Below, one piece after another: positions 1 through 8,782 of a stretch of 64,000 nucleotides of DNA. This DNA is from Pectobacterium peruviense. Its GTDB lineage: Bacteria; Pseudomonadota; Gammaproteobacteria; Enterobacterales; Enterobacteriaceae. The notes under the pieces are model-generated. The model was not told the origin of the DNA and searched no databases. It worked only from the letters and a program-made list of their open reading frames with translations. Made by a program: the position numbers and the translations under genes. The stretch spans positions 39,861-103,860 of the forward strand of contig NZ_LXFV01000021.1 of NCBI RefSeq assembly GCF_002847345.1, written 5' to 3'. The first letter of the stretch is position 1. Every line of letters starts with the position of its first letter.

Positions 1-666
1 GATTTCGGTAAGCTGGCCATCACCTATTCATCTGATTCTCAGGCGCTGAAAGGCGGCCAAATGGGTTGGGGCAAGTTGCAGGAAATTCCAACGCTGTTTG
101 CTGAACGCTTAACACAGGTGCAGAAGGGCCAAGTCGTCGGCCCGATCCGTTCTGGTGTGGGTTTCCACATTCTGAAAGTTAACGATATTCGCGGCGGTAA
201 CAAAAGCGTCTCGGTAACTGAAACGCATGCTCGCCATATTTTGATCAAACCGTCTGTCGTGATGACGGACAGCCAGGCGCAAGCCAAACTGGCCGACGTT
301 GCACAGCAGATCAAAAACGGCAGCACCGATTTCGCGGCACAAGCCAAACTGCTGTCTCAGGATCCGGGATCGGCCAATCAGGGCGGCGACCTTGGCTGGG
401 CTTCTCCAGATATGTACGATCCGGCCTTCCGTGATGCGTTGCTGAAACTGAAGAAAGGCGAAATCAGCCAACCCGTTCACTCCTCTTTTGGCTGGCACCT
501 GATTCAGTTGCTGGACACCCGTCAGGTTGATAAAACTGACGCGGCACAAAAAGAGCAAGCGTACCGTATGATCTTTAATCGTAAATTCGCTGAAGAAGCG
601 CAAACCTGGATGCAGGAACAGCGTGCAGCGGCTTATGTCAAAGTGATTAATGGCGCCACTAACTAA
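1..666 (+). CDS. surA: Periplasmic peptidyl-prolyl isomerase and outer-membrane protein chaperone SurA (3' part only)
   Basis: The reading frame is open from base 1, so the window cuts the gene; 221 C-terminal residues remain. SurA escorts unfolded outer-membrane proteins through the periplasm to the BAM complex. What is visible is the end of the first parvulin domain (about residues 1-60), a complete second parvulin domain (about 75-175, beginning [10 protein letters not shown] and containing GGDLGW and SFGWHLIQL), and the C-terminal helix that packs back on the N-terminal core. The signal peptide and N-terminal chaperone core lie outside the window. The stop overlaps the pdxA start by one base (TAATG), which points to translational coupling. 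Confidence 0.97.
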   Translation, partial: DFGKLAITYSSDSQALKGGQMGWGKLQEIPTLFAERLTQVQKGQVVGPIRSGVGFHILKVNDIRGGNKSVSVTETHARHILIKPSVVMTDSQAQAKLADVAQQIKNGSTDFAAQAKLLSQDPGSANQGGDLGWASPDMYDPAFRDALLKLKKGEISQPVHSSFGWHLIQLLDTRQVDKTDAAQKEQAYRMIFNRKFAEEAQTWMQEQRAAAYVKVINGATN

Positions 667-1667
667 TGCAGACTAAGAGCAATACACCACGCGTTGTGAT
701 CACCCCCGGCGAACCCGCCGGGATTGGCCCCGATCTGGTGATTGCTCTGGCGCAGCAGGCCTGGCCTGTAGAGCTTGTGATCTGTGCGGATCCTGACCTG
801 TTATTAACTCGCGCATTGCAGCTGTCTATGCCGCTGACGCTGCGTGACTATCAATCTGGCCAGCCCGCACAGCCACAACAGGCAGGTAGTCTCACCATCC
901 TGCCGATCGCCGCACCAGCAACCGTCATTGCGGGTCAATTGAATGTGGCTAACAGCGCTTATGTCGTTGAAACATTAGCCCGTGCTTGTGATGGTTGCTT
1001 GAACGGCGAGTTCGCCGCATTGATTACCGGCCCGGTACATAAAGGCATTATCAACGATGCTGGTGTCCCTTTCAGCGGGCACACTGAGTTTTTCGCCGAT
1101 CGCAGCAGCTGTGACCGTGTCGTCATGATGCTGGCGACGGAAGAGTTGCGCGTCGCTTTAGCGACCACGCACTTACCGCTTGCTGCCGTTTCTGCGGCAA
1201 TTACCCGCCAGAGCCTGCATGAAGTCATCACGATCTTACATCATGATTTGCAGACAAAATTCGGCATCGTTCAACCACAGATCTATGTTTGTGGATTGAA
1301 TCCTCATGCCGGTGAAGGCGGTCATATGGGCCGTGAAGAGCTGGATGTGATTAATCCGGCACTGGACGAGCTTCGGCAACAAGGCATCACGCTGATTGGG
1401 CCGTTGCCTGCCGACACGCTTTTCCAGCCAAAGTATCTGCAACACGCTGACGCCGTTTTGGCGATGTATCACGATCAAGGGCTCCCGGTTCTGAAATATC
1501 AGGGCTTCGGGCGCGCTGTTAATATCACACTGGGGCTACCGTTTATCCGCACGTCGGTCGATCACGGTACAGCACTAGAGCTGGCCGCAACCGGTAGCGC
1601 AGAGCCTGGTAGCTTCATCACGGCATTAAATCTTGCCATTAAAATGATAAAGAATAGTAATGAATAA
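666..1667 (+). CDS. pdxA: 4-hydroxythreonine-4-phosphate dehydrogenase PdxA
   Basis: PdxA oxidises 4-phosphohydroxy-L-threonine with NAD+ in the DXP-dependent route to pyridoxal 5'-phosphate; it is a cytosolic metal-dependent dimer. The 333-residue product has the family's usual length. It carries the N-terminal [11 protein letters not shown] motif and three histidines in [15 protein letters not shown] and YHDQGLP, which in the family bind the divalent metal. The start is fixed by the one-base overlap with surA, and the gene overlaps rsmA by 8 bases at its end. This surA-pdxA-rsmA-apaG-apaH order is the standard enterobacterial operon, so co-transcription is very likely. Confidence 0.98.
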   Translation: MQTKSNTPRVVITPGEPAGIGPDLVIALAQQAWPVELVICADPDLLLTRALQLSMPLTLRDYQSGQPAQPQQAGSLTILPIAAPATVIAGQLNVANSAYVVETLARACDGCLNGEFAALITGPVHKGIINDAGVPFSGHTEFFADRSSCDRVVMMLATEELRVALATTHLPLAAVSAAITRQSLHEVITILHHDLQTKFGIVQPQIYVCGLNPHAGEGGHMGREELDVINPALDELRQQGITLIGPLPADTLFQPKYLQHADAVLAMYHDQGLPVLKYQGFGRAVNITLGLPFIRTSVDHGTALELAATGSAEPGSFITALNLAIKMIKNSNE

Positions 1668-2478
1668 TCGCGTACACCAAGGTCACTTCGCCCGTAAACG
1701 TTTTGGGCAAAACTTTTTAAACGATCATTTCGTGATCGATAGCATCGTTTCGGCCATCCATCCTCAGCCAGGTCAGGCTGTGGTAGAAATCGGTCCGGGG
1801 CTCGGCGCGTTGACGGCGCCGATCGGCGACAGAATGGATCGTTTTACTGTCATTGAGCTGGACAGGGATCTGGCAGCACGGTTGGAAAAGCATCCGACGC
1901 TAAAAGATAAGCTGACGATTATTCAGCAAGACGCCATGACGATCGATTTCGCCGCGCTCGCTGAACAGGCCGGGCAGCCACTGCGTGTTTTTGGCAACCT
2001 GCCGTATAATATTTCCACACCGCTCATGTTCCATCTGTTCACCTATACTCAATCTATCCGCGACATGCACTTTATGTTGCAGAAAGAAGTGGTTAACCGT
2101 TTGGTGGCAGGGCCGAACAGCAAAGCCTTCGGACGCCTGAGCGTTATGGCACAGTATTATTGTCAGATAATTCCGGTGCTTGAAGTGCCACCGGAGGCAT
2201 TCAAGCCTGCGCCTAAAGTCGATTCTGCCGTAGTGCGGCTTGTACCTCATGCCGTAATCCCCCACCCGGTCAGTGATATTCGTGTGCTGAGCCGCATCAC
2301 CACGGAAGCGTTTAACCAGCGCCGTAAAACATTGCGTAACAGTCTCGGCAACCTGTTCACCCCAGAAACGCTCACCGAGCTGGGTATCAATGTCACCAGC
2401 CGCGCCGAGAATGTGACCGTTGAGCAATACTGCCGATTGGCAAACTGGTTAAGCGAGCATCCGGCAAAACAGGAATAA
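1660..2478 (+). CDS. rsmA: 16S rRNA dimethyladenosine transferase RsmA (KsgA)
   Basis: RsmA adds two methyl groups to each of two adjacent adenines near the 3' end of 16S rRNA, a late checkpoint in 30S assembly; loss gives kasugamycin resistance. The 272-residue protein has the Rossmann AdoMet site ([11 protein letters not shown], about residue 42) and the N6-adenine methyltransferase motif NLPYNIS near residue 113. The C-terminal helical domain with [12 protein letters not shown] is typical of the KsgA/Dim1 family. Its start lies inside the end of pdxA. Length and motifs are normal and no odd feature is seen. Confidence 0.98.
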   Translation: MNNRVHQGHFARKRFGQNFLNDHFVIDSIVSAIHPQPGQAVVEIGPGLGALTAPIGDRMDRFTVIELDRDLAARLEKHPTLKDKLTIIQQDAMTIDFAALAEQAGQPLRVFGNLPYNISTPLMFHLFTYTQSIRDMHFMLQKEVVNRLVAGPNSKAFGRLSVMAQYYCQIIPVLEVPPEAFKPAPKVDSAVVRLVPHAVIPHPVSDIRVLSRITTEAFNQRRKTLRNSLGNLFTPETLTELGINVTSRAENVTVEQYCRLANWLSEHPAKQE

Positions 2479-2490
2479 CTGGAGTTCATC

Positions 2491-2868
2491 ATGATTAATG
2501 CGCCCCGTGTTTGTTTACAGGTTCAGAGCTTCTATGTGGAATCACAATCGGAGCCTGATGAAGAGCGTTTCGTGTTTGCTTACACGATTACGGTTCGCAA
2601 TCTGGGGCGTCATGAAGTCCAGCTTTTGGGGCGTTATTGGCTAATAACCAACGGTAACGGCCGCCAGACCGAAGTTCAAGGTGAAGGCGTAGTCGGTGAA
2701 CAGCCGATTATCCAGCCTGGCGGCGAGTTCCAATATACCAGCGGTGCAGTCATAGAAACGCCTCTCGGCACGATGGAAGGCCACTACCACATGGTTGACC
2801 ATCAGGGTAAAGCGTTTCAGGTTCCAATCCCCGTCTTCCGACTGGCAATTCCTTCACTGATACATTAA
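2491..2868 (+). CDS. apaG: ApaG domain protein
   Basis: A 125-residue single-domain protein of the ApaG family, a fibronectin-III-like beta fold. The biochemical role in bacteria is not settled; the same domain occurs in some eukaryotic F-box proteins. Visible family features are the [18 protein letters not shown] stretch near the N-terminus and the [11 protein letters not shown] and QYTSG motifs in the middle. A GGAG ribosome binding site lies 8 bases before the ATG. It sits 12 bases after rsmA and 2 bases before apaH, so it is part of the same operon, and its tight link to apaH suggests a related role in nucleotide or stress physiology. Confidence 0.95.
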   Translation: MINAPRVCLQVQSFYVESQSEPDEERFVFAYTITVRNLGRHEVQLLGRYWLITNGNGRQTEVQGEGVVGEQPIIQPGGEFQYTSGAVIETPLGTMEGHYHMVDHQGKAFQVPIPVFRLAIPSLIH

Positions 2869-2870
2869 TT

Positions 2871-3716
2871 ATGTCTACTTATTTAGTTGGCGATGTTCAC
2901 GGCTGTTTAGTTGAACTCAAAGCGCTATTGGCGCAAGTTTCCTTTAATCCTGAGCAAGATACGCTTTGGTTAACTGGCGATTTAGTCGCACGCGGGCCGG
3001 ATTCACTTCAGGTTCTGCGCTTCGTTCGTTCTCTTGGTTCATCTGTCCGTATGGTGCTGGGCAATCACGATCTGCACCTGCTAGCCGTTTATGCAGGTAT
3101 CAGCCGTAATAAACCGAAAGATCGTCTCAACGACCTTCTCACCGCACCGGACGCAGATGAGCTAATCAACTGGCTACGTCGCCAGCCGATCTTGCAGGTT
3201 GATGACGATCTGAAGCTAGTCATGGCGCATGCGGGCATCACACCACAGTGGGATCTGCCGACAGCACTCATGTGCGCGCGCGAAGTCGAATCGATCCTGA
3301 GCAGCGATAGCTACCCGCTTTTCCTCGATGCCATGTATGGCGATATGCCGAACCACTGGAGCCCAGAGCTTAGCGGTCTGGCGCGTCTGCGTTTTAGCAC
3401 CAACGTCTTTACCCGTATGCGCTACTGCTTCTCCGGCGGACAGTTGGATATGCTCTGCAAAGAGCCGCCTAATCAGGCACCTTCTCTGCTAAAACCGTGG
3501 TTTGATTTACCAAGCCAGATCGCTGGGGAATACGCTATTGTGTTCGGCCACTGGGCATCATTGGAAGGGAAAGGCACGCCGGAAAACATTTATGCGCTGG
3601 ATACCGGGTGCTGTTGGGGGGGAGAACTAACCATGCTGCGTTGGGACGATAAGCGTTATTTCACGCAACCGTCACTCTCATCAAACACCGAACTCTCAGG
3701 TGATATCACGCTCTAA
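2871..3716 (+). CDS. apaH: Symmetrical bis(5'-nucleosyl)-tetraphosphatase ApaH
   Basis: ApaH hydrolyses Ap4A symmetrically to two ADP and also removes Np4N-type caps from RNA in E. coli. The 281-residue product has the metallophosphatase motifs GDVHGC (about residue 7), [10 protein letters not shown] (about 36) and GNHDLHLL (about 64), plus the later MAHAGI and VFGHWA histidine motifs. It ends the surA-pdxA-rsmA-apaG-apaH operon. No clear intrinsic terminator with a U-run is seen right after the stop. Length is normal. Confidence 0.98.
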   Translation: MSTYLVGDVHGCLVELKALLAQVSFNPEQDTLWLTGDLVARGPDSLQVLRFVRSLGSSVRMVLGNHDLHLLAVYAGISRNKPKDRLNDLLTAPDADELINWLRRQPILQVDDDLKLVMAHAGITPQWDLPTALMCAREVESILSSDSYPLFLDAMYGDMPNHWSPELSGLARLRFSTNVFTRMRYCFSGGQLDMLCKEPPNQAPSLLKPWFDLPSQIAGEYAIVFGHWASLEGKGTPENIYALDTGCCWGGELTMLRWDDKRYFTQPSLSSNTELSGDITL

Positions 3717-3787
3717 CTCAGTAAGTAGATGCACGGATGCATTTACCTCATCGCCAGCCGTACTATTCTCACAGAAAGAGGAAAGTG

Positions 3788-3982
3788 TCATAGAAAGGGG
3801 AAGGTCGTCCCAGACTGACTCTTTTTGGATGACGGAACGGCTAACGCCTCGGCGGGAATCGACCAGATGCCGCCACCAAGAAACCCTGCCAGACCAACGG
3901 CCTCTACACCGCCTGACGGTAATTCGCGGCGGCGTGGATCGTTCAAACGGTCAGTATTCAGATTGCTGTTTCTGTTTGTCAT
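3788..3982 (-). CDS. Small hypothetical protein, 64 aa, with a strong ribosome binding site
   Basis: I do not recognise this protein. The ORF is supported by a near-perfect Shine-Dalgarno GGAGG placed 8 bases before ATG at 3982; an in-frame upstream ATG at 3997 overlaps that site and is unlikely to be the start. The N-terminal third is polar and rich in Asn and Arg (NDPRRREL). The middle is hydrophobic and glycine-rich (VEAVGLAGFLGGG). The C-terminus is polar, ending TTFPFL. There is no signal peptide or cysteine. A possible promoter with TTGAAA at -35 lies 30-40 bases further upstream. It runs against apaH and stands alone. The GG in its middle recalls processed peptide precursors, but the residues before it do not fit the double-glycine leader consensus well. 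Confidence 0.5.
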   Translation of the reverse strand: MTNRNSNLNTDRLNDPRRRELPSGGVEAVGLAGFLGGGIWSIPAEALAVPSSKKSQSGTTFPFL

Positions 3983-4022
3983 ATGTACTGCCTCCATCTA
4001 TCAAACACAGTGATTTACATGT

Positions 4023-4053
4023 ATTTCGAATTAACCACATTTCAATTTAATTA
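4023..4053. repeat. Two imperfect 15-bp direct repeats, with a third copy at 4180-4194
   Basis: ATTTCGAATTAACCA (4023-4037) and ATTTCAATTTAATTA (4039-4053) lie side by side, and ATTTCGATTTAACTA follows at 4180-4194. The third copy sits on the other side of the palindromic element at 4054-4180. They could be a target duplication flanking that element, or binding sites for a regulator of the small gene just downstream on the minus strand. Confidence 0.5.
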
Positions 4054-4180
4054 TATACCCCAAATAATTCGAGTTGCAGGAAGGCGGCAAGGGAAGGAAT
4101 CCCGATGAGCTTACTCAGGTAAGTGATTCGGGTGAGTGAGCGCGGCCAACGCACATGCAGCTTGAAGTATTACGGGTATA
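4054..4180. repeat. Palindromic intergenic repeat element, 127 bp
   Basis: The element begins TATACCC and ends GGGTATA. Its ends are imperfect inverted repeats: the left arm (TATACCCcaaATAATTCGAG) and the reverse complement of the right arm (TATACCCgtaATACTTCAAG) agree at most positions, and the match runs on through TTGCA/CTGCA. It has no coding capacity and no other copy in this window. I recall similar sequences scattered between genes in Pectobacterium and related genera, where they behave like small non-autonomous elements; that is from memory and unchecked. Confidence 0.6.
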
Positions 4181-4194
4181 TTTCGATTTAACTA

Positions 4195-4401
4195 CGCGAG
4201 CGACAGCGTGTTTCTATACTAACGATGGCAGGTGACGGAAATGTGACCAGCAAGCGTTGGAAAGTGAAGATATGCCCTAACGCCAGTCGTTTAAAGAACG
4301 AGATACACGGGTGACCACAGGGATGAGGTCTCCCTACGGGAACCTCCCCCTGTTTTTCCCCTAAAAAAGAGCCTAAATGGACCCACATTCGGAGGTACCC
4401 C
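4195..4401. other. Unexplained non-coding stretch after the repeat element
   Basis: No gene is convincing here. A 79-codon open frame on the minus strand (4188-4427) runs through it and into the transporter gene, but it has no ribosome binding site and its composition is not protein-like. The stretch carries no clear terminator. It may be a decayed or dispersed repeat. Confidence 0.3.
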
Positions 4402-4926
4402 TCAATATGGAGGCTTCTGAGATTCAACAGCCTGTGTCACCCGCGGTTGAGAAGTCGCGGAGCATTGCACCACCAGCATACCCATGATAATTAACGCGAC
4501 ACCGACTATTCGTCCCAGCGTCGCGGGCTTGACTGCCAGCCCCATCAAACCGAAGTGATCGATAATCAGCGATGCCACAACCTGACCGACAATCACGCAG
4601 ACAATAAAACCAGAAGCACCGAGCTTTGGCGTCAGCAATAGCGCGGCGGTGATATAAACAACGCCAGCCACCCCACCCAGCCAGATCCACCACGATCCCT
4701 GTAAGGCAGTACCAACCGCTGGAACGGGTACCCGAGCAGCAAACAAGATCGGCAACAGCACGCAGATGCTAACCAGCAGGGATACCAGCGTTGCCCACAG
4801 CGGATGGCCTAACGAACGCCCCAGCGCCGCATTGCTAGCGGCCTGAAAAGGCACAATGCTCCCAGCAAGCACAGCAATACCCAGCGGTAATAGCAGTGAG
4901 AGAGAAAAAGAAGAAAATAACGACAT
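4402..4926 (-). CDS. YdcZ/DUF606-family inner-membrane transporter (DMT superfamily)
   Basis: A 174-residue, very hydrophobic protein with about five membrane segments. The conserved start-of-domain pattern (GIAVLAGSIVPFQAASNAALGR) and the later GASGFIVCVIVGQVVASLIID region fit the DUF606 (YdcZ) group of small drug/metabolite-type transporters. Substrate unknown. The start at 4926 is chosen because AGGGGG lies 5 bases upstream; the longer frame starting at 4989 adds 21 non-conserved residues. It is divergent from a LysR regulator 111 bases away, a usual arrangement for a regulator and its target. Confidence 0.85.
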   Translation of the reverse strand: MSLFSSFSLSLLLPLGIAVLAGSIVPFQAASNAALGRSLGHPLWATLVSLLVSICVLLPILFAARVPVPAVGTALQGSWWIWLGGVAGVVYITAALLLTPKLGASGFIVCVIVGQVVASLIIDHFGLMGLAVKPATLGRIVGVALIIMGMLVVQCSATSQPRVTQAVESQKPPY

Positions 4927-5037
4927 GGAACCCCCTGGCTCACAATATGAAATGCACAACGTCATTGAGATGTTCCAATACTCAAGCATCCATTAAACTG
5001 ATGGAAATTCGTAATTCATACAGAAGGCATTCATAGA

Positions 5038-5943
5038 ATGGATGATTTGCGTCGTATCGACATGAATCTGCTGCTAACGCTTCATGCTTTGCTGACGGAA
5101 AAACACGTCACGCGAGCAGCGCTGCGCCTGCACCGCAGCCAGCCTGCCGTCAGCCATTCATTATCACAGCTGCGTCAGATTTTTAACGATCCGCTATTAG
5201 TCCGGCATGAGGTTGGTTTGACGCTAACGACCCGAGCTCAGGCGCTACTCGGCCCGCTGGAACACGCGCTTGAACAGCTGAATGTGCTGATACAAACCCC
5301 ATCATTCGATCCGCGCCATAGCACACGACATTTCCGTTTGGCTCTCTCTGATTACGGTACCAATGCAGTGTTGCCAACGCTCATGCGGCATTTGCGCGTG
5401 CAGGCTCCCGGCATTTCACTGGCTGTTAGCCATGCAGGTCGTGAAATGATGCTGGCACAGTTGATCGATGGAGAAATCGACTTGAGCCTCGGCGTATTCC
5501 CTGAGCGCCCGCCTGAGGTACACGCCGAGGTTCTTTTTGAAGAGCATTTTGCCTGTCTGGCCGACCGTGCCACACTGCCGGAAAATGGTATGCTGTCGTT
5601 TGACGCGTGGCTGGAGCGGCCACATATTCTGGTCACAATGCATCCTGATTCGGCTAATGAAATTGACAGCACGCTGGCAGCAAGCGGCCGAACGCGCAAT
5701 GTTGTGCTGACATTGCCCCACTGGCATGCCGCCATCAATCTTATTGCCGGTACCGATCTGGTTTTGACCGCAGCGCGGCGTAGCATGGCCCAAATAAATA
5801 CGCCAGATTTGCACATTTTTCCGCCGCCGTTCACGATCCCCAATTTTGCCTTCCAGCAGGTATGGCATACGCGTCGCGAGAGCGATCCTGCACATCGCTG
5901 GCTGAGAAAAGCCATTTGGGAGAGCTGTCAGGTAGTGGATTAA
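5038..5943 (+). CDS. LysR-family transcriptional regulator
   Basis: 301 residues with the N-terminal winged helix-turn-helix of LysR regulators (MNLLLTLHALLTEKHVTRAA then RSQPAVSHSLSQLR, about residues 9-50) and a C-terminal substrate-binding fold. The N-terminal part resembles the NodD/LeuO-like subgroup. The inducer cannot be read from sequence. It faces away from the YdcZ-type transporter gene, so that transporter is its likeliest target. No internal break is seen. Confidence 0.9.
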   Translation: MDDLRRIDMNLLLTLHALLTEKHVTRAALRLHRSQPAVSHSLSQLRQIFNDPLLVRHEVGLTLTTRAQALLGPLEHALEQLNVLIQTPSFDPRHSTRHFRLALSDYGTNAVLPTLMRHLRVQAPGISLAVSHAGREMMLAQLIDGEIDLSLGVFPERPPEVHAEVLFEEHFACLADRATLPENGMLSFDAWLERPHILVTMHPDSANEIDSTLAASGRTRNVVLTLPHWHAAINLIAGTDLVLTAARRSMAQINTPDLHIFPPPFTIPNFAFQQVWHTRRESDPAHRWLRKAIWESCQVVD

Positions 5944-5960
5944 CACCTAGCCAGAAAACG

Positions 5961-5985
5961 AAAAAACCCGCAGCGAGGCGGGTTT
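5961..5985 (-). terminator. Intrinsic terminator after folA
   Basis: AAACCCGC (5964-5971) and GCGGGTTT (5978-5985) form an 8-bp stem with a 6-base loop. Read on the minus strand it is followed by a run of T, so it serves folA. In the plus direction, after the LysR gene, the T-tract is short. Confidence 0.85.
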
Positions 5986-6033
5986 GGGCTATTCGTCGTA
6001 TTACCGACGGAACGTTATCGCAGGAAAGTGCTC

Positions 6034-6516
6034 CTAGCGGCGTTCCAGAATTTCGAAGCAGTAACTGTGTGAGTTACGCTCGTCAGCATCATGAAATTCG
6101 CTGAAAACAGACTGCCATTCATCCGGCTCGTAGTCAGGGAAATGCGTGTCGCCTTCCACTTCAGCATCAATATGCGTCAGGTAGAGACGGTTAGCCTGCG
6201 ACAGCATCTGCTGATAGACACTACCACCGCCAATCACCATCACTTCCTCAACCTCACCGGCTGCCGCCAGCGCGGCGTCCAGCGAAGAGACCCAGGTCAC
6301 GCGCTCGTCATCACCTGGATGATTGCTGACGACAATGTTCAGTCTGCCGGGCAGCGGCTGACCGATAGAGCGGAAAGTATTACGCCCCATAATAATCGGC
6401 TTATTAAGCGTATTACGCTTAAACCATGCCAGATCGGCGGGCAAATGCCACGGCATCGCGTTTTCCATGCCAATCACGCGATCCACTGCCAGTGCAGCAA
6501 TCAAACTAATAACCAT
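6034..6516 (-). CDS. folA: Dihydrofolate reductase
   Basis: FolA reduces dihydrofolate to tetrahydrofolate with NADPH and is the trimethoprim target. The 160-residue chromosomal-type enzyme shows [16 protein letters not shown] with the catalytic acid Asp28, the cofactor motif [12 protein letters not shown], and the [10 protein letters not shown] loop. Length and sequence match the enterobacterial type I chromosomal form, not plasmid-borne variants. It is monocistronic, with its own terminator downstream and about 110 bases to yjjB upstream. In E. coli folA is next to apaH; here the small ORF, transporter and LysR gene separate them. Confidence 0.98.
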   Translation of the reverse strand: MVISLIAALAVDRVIGMENAMPWHLPADLAWFKRNTLNKPIIMGRNTFRSIGQPLPGRLNIVVSNHPGDDERVTWVSSLDAALAAAGEVEEVMVIGGGSVYQQMLSQANRLYLTHIDAEVEGDTHFPDYEPDEWQSVFSEFHDADERNSHSYCFEILERR

Positions 6517-6625
6517 GGTGAAAAACCCTGTAGGTCAGAAAATTGCTGACACTATACGGAAAGCCCTTTCACTCGTCGATATGGAGACGAGACCGAAACG
6601 TAATATAAGAGTGCTCCGACGTGAT

Positions 6626-7096
6626 TTATACCCCCGGCCGTTTACGGTAGAGCCAGATTCCCGGTAAAGACAAACCGATAGACAACGCTCCGACGATAAA
6701 GCTGGCCTTCAGGAAATTGGTCATCATGACGCTCATCAACGCCTCGCTGTAGCCAAGATGCGAAATTTCCACCACCGAAATCATCGCCGTATAGGCAGAA
6801 ATACCGGGAAACATCGGGATCACAGCCGCCACGGTAAAGACTTTCGGATGCGCCAGCAGCCAGCGTGACCAGCGGATGCCGGTGATACCAATCAGGATCG
6901 CCGCCAGAAATGACGCCCATTCGATATTCATGCCGAAATGTATCGCCAGAAATCGTACGCCGTGCCCGACGCCCCCCAACAGTGCACAGTAAGGCAGCAC
7001 TTTCAGCGGCACGTTGAAGACCATCGCAAATCCCAACGCAGGGACCGCAGCCAGCACCATATCTTGCAAAAGTGCCCACAGTAAACTTAAGCCCAT
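6626..7096 (-). CDS. yjjB: YjjB, small subunit of the YjjPB (ThrE-like) exporter
   Basis: A 156-residue membrane protein with about five hydrophobic segments, matching E. coli YjjB closely ([36 protein letters not shown], the C-terminal LWLYRKRP-like end). The family covers the second half of ThrE threonine/serine exporters, and in E. coli YjjPB has been linked to succinate export. The ATG at 7096 is preceded by GGGGG and lies within the end of yjjP (10-base overlap); a GTG at 7111 is possible but longer than the family. Confidence 0.92.
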   Translation of the reverse strand: MGLSLLWALLQDMVLAAVPALGFAMVFNVPLKVLPYCALLGGVGHGVRFLAIHFGMNIEWASFLAAILIGITGIRWSRWLLAHPKVFTVAAVIPMFPGISAYTAMISVVEISHLGYSEALMSVMMTNFLKASFIVGALSIGLSLPGIWLYRKRPGV

Positions 7097-7908
7097 CCGC
7101 GTAACCCCCACAGCGACATCGCCATCACGACACCAATACAGGTTGCCAGCGTCAGTAAGCTAGCCACCGTCCAGCGTGCCAGACCGGTATTCACGTGCCC
7201 TTTAAACATATCCGCCACGGCGTTGATCAGAGGAAAACCGGGGACCAGCAGCAGCACACTTGCCGCCATCGCCACCGTCGACGTCTGAGAAAAAGCAGGC
7301 AAGCGCATCAACAGCCCTGACGCCGACGTGGCGACAAATGCCGTAATACAAAAGTTGATCAACGGATTCAGATGTCGTCCGGTAAAGACCTGACGGACAT
7401 ACATTGCCAGACCGCTGGCAATCAGAGTGACAATAAAGGCATCCCACCCACCGCCGTTCAAACGGCTGAAGCAGCCGCAGGAGAGCGCGACAACGGAAAC
7501 CATCAGCCAACGCGGGTAACGCAGTGGCTTAATATTTCCCAGACGCTTCTCCACACCCGCCACATCCAGCAGTTTATGCTCGGCCATGATGACCGCATGC
7601 TGCACTTCAATCACAACGTGCATATTAATGCCGCGATCCACGTTCTTTCGCGTCGACGTCAGGCAATGCCCTTGCATGATGGTGGTTAGGACAATTGAAT
7701 TTGCCGAGATTGAACTCTCAACGCTATCAGCCCCCAATGCCACACCAAGCCTTGAAGACAACTGCTCTACGACCATACTTTCTGCGCCATGCTGTAACAG
7801 CAGCAGCGCACACTGGATGCACAGTCGGGTTATTTCCCGCTGCTGTGGCGCTTCACCCATCCGTTTTTCGCCACATAATGGTTCACGGTTCTCACGTTCA
7901 CTGACCAT
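7087..7908 (-). CDS. yjjP: YjjP, large subunit of the YjjPB (ThrE-like) exporter
   Basis: 273 residues. The N-terminal cytosolic ThrE domain ([48 protein letters not shown]) is followed by about five membrane helices from residue 130, ending [15 protein letters not shown]. coli YjjP begins near [10 protein letters not shown], so the true start may be the Met at residue 17 (7860); neither start has a strong ribosome binding site. It is translationally coupled to yjjB, and the two subunits should form one transporter. Confidence 0.92.
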   Translation of the reverse strand: MVSERENREPLCGEKRMGEAPQQREITRLCIQCALLLLQHGAESMVVEQLSSRLGVALGADSVESSISANSIVLTTIMQGHCLTSTRKNVDRGINMHVVIEVQHAVIMAEHKLLDVAGVEKRLGNIKPLRYPRWLMVSVVALSCGCFSRLNGGGWDAFIVTLIASGLAMYVRQVFTGRHLNPLINFCITAFVATSASGLLMRLPAFSQTSTVAMAASVLLLVPGFPLINAVADMFKGHVNTGLARWTVASLLTLATCIGVVMAMSLWGLRGWA

Positions 7909-8065
7909 GTTGTTATCTCAACCCGCCCCTGAAATTAACCACAAAAAATTAAAGGACAATTGTTAACATATCGCCGCCGAATAACCAATAAGTGTGATGC
8001 TAATTCATTATTCTGGCGCTATGATTTCCCTCGGCCCCTCTCTTTTTTCACTGCCTGGAATGACC

Positions 8066-8680
8066 ATGTTAGAAACATCACTGTTTGTCGCGACCATCGC
8101 CACGCTGGGGATGCTCTCTCCCGGCCCCGACTTTTTCCTCGTCATCAGGAATGCGGCGCGCTACCCACGTGCTGCTGCAATGATGACCGCCTTTGGCGTC
8201 ATCTGCGGCGTAGCAACCCACATGGCGTACTGCGTCGCCGGGCTAGCTGTCGTCATCACCACTACGCCGTGGCTGTTTAATGTACTGAAATATGCGGGTG
8301 CCGCCTATCTGATCTGGATCGGTATTCAAGCGCTATTCGCGCGCGGCGGAAGCAAAATGGACGTATCGAACCTCACACAGCAAAGCGTCAGCCTGAAAAA
8401 AGCGTTCCTACAAGGCTATCTCTGTAACCTGCTTAACCCGAAAGCCACACTCTTCTTTCTGGCGATGTTCACCCAGGTTCTGAATATTCACTCAGGCATC
8501 GGTGAAAAACTGTGGTACGCCATGATTATCTGGCTGCTCTCTCTCGTCTGGTGGCCGCTGTTGGTGGTACTTTTCCAAAGCGAACCGGTACGCCGCGGAC
8601 TGGCTAAAGTGCAGAAACTGGTCGATAAGCTACTGGGAACGGTGTTGATCGCGTTAGGTATCAAAGTGGCGTTGGGCTGA
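8066..8680 (+). CDS. RhtB/LysE-family amino-acid exporter
   Basis: 204 residues with about six membrane segments and the family signature LSPGPDFFLVIRNAARYPR near residue 18. The motif GYLCNLLNPKATLFFLAMF in the second half is also typical. Members export amino acids such as threonine, homoserine or leucine; the substrate here is not determined. The start at 8066 is chosen because it gives the family's usual length and has GGA 8 bases before; a frame extending to 7994 adds 24 non-conserved residues. It is divergent from yjjP, itself a ThrE-like exporter gene, so two possible amino-acid or organic-acid exporters face each other here. Confidence 0.88.
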   Translation: MLETSLFVATIATLGMLSPGPDFFLVIRNAARYPRAAAMMTAFGVICGVATHMAYCVAGLAVVITTTPWLFNVLKYAGAAYLIWIGIQALFARGGSKMDVSNLTQQSVSLKKAFLQGYLCNLLNPKATLFFLAMFTQVLNIHSGIGEKLWYAMIIWLLSLVWWPLLVVLFQSEPVRRGLAKVQKLVDKLLGTVLIALGIKVALG

Positions 8681-8727
8681 TATCTGTAAAGTACTGGTTA
8701 ATATACAACCACTTGGCTTAATGTAAA

Positions 8728-8759
8728 AACACCTTCCCAATTCTCACTGGAAAGGTGTT
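8728..8759. terminator. Bidirectional terminator hairpin between the RhtB-type gene and the VOC gene
   Basis: AACACCTT (8728-8735) pairs with AAGGTGTT (8752-8759). On the minus strand it is followed by TTTTTA, which ends the VOC transcript; on the plus strand a weaker T-rich tract follows. Confidence 0.7.
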
Positions 8760-8782
8760 GCTGATTTTATTCTTACGCTAGC

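Noticed and set aside
1900..2427. Long open frames antisense to rsmA and many others opposite carB, ileS, dnaK and thrA.
   Set aside because: They are mirror frames of strongly coding genes; none has a ribosome binding site or a recognisable product.
3984..3997. An upstream ATG for the 64-aa ORF.
   Set aside because: The ATG is part of the ATGGAGG of the ribosome binding site itself, so a start there would lack its own binding site.
3700..4050. A 116-codon plus-strand frame after apaH.
   Set aside because: It overlaps the end of apaH, has no ribosome binding site, and lies opposite the better-supported 64-codon gene.
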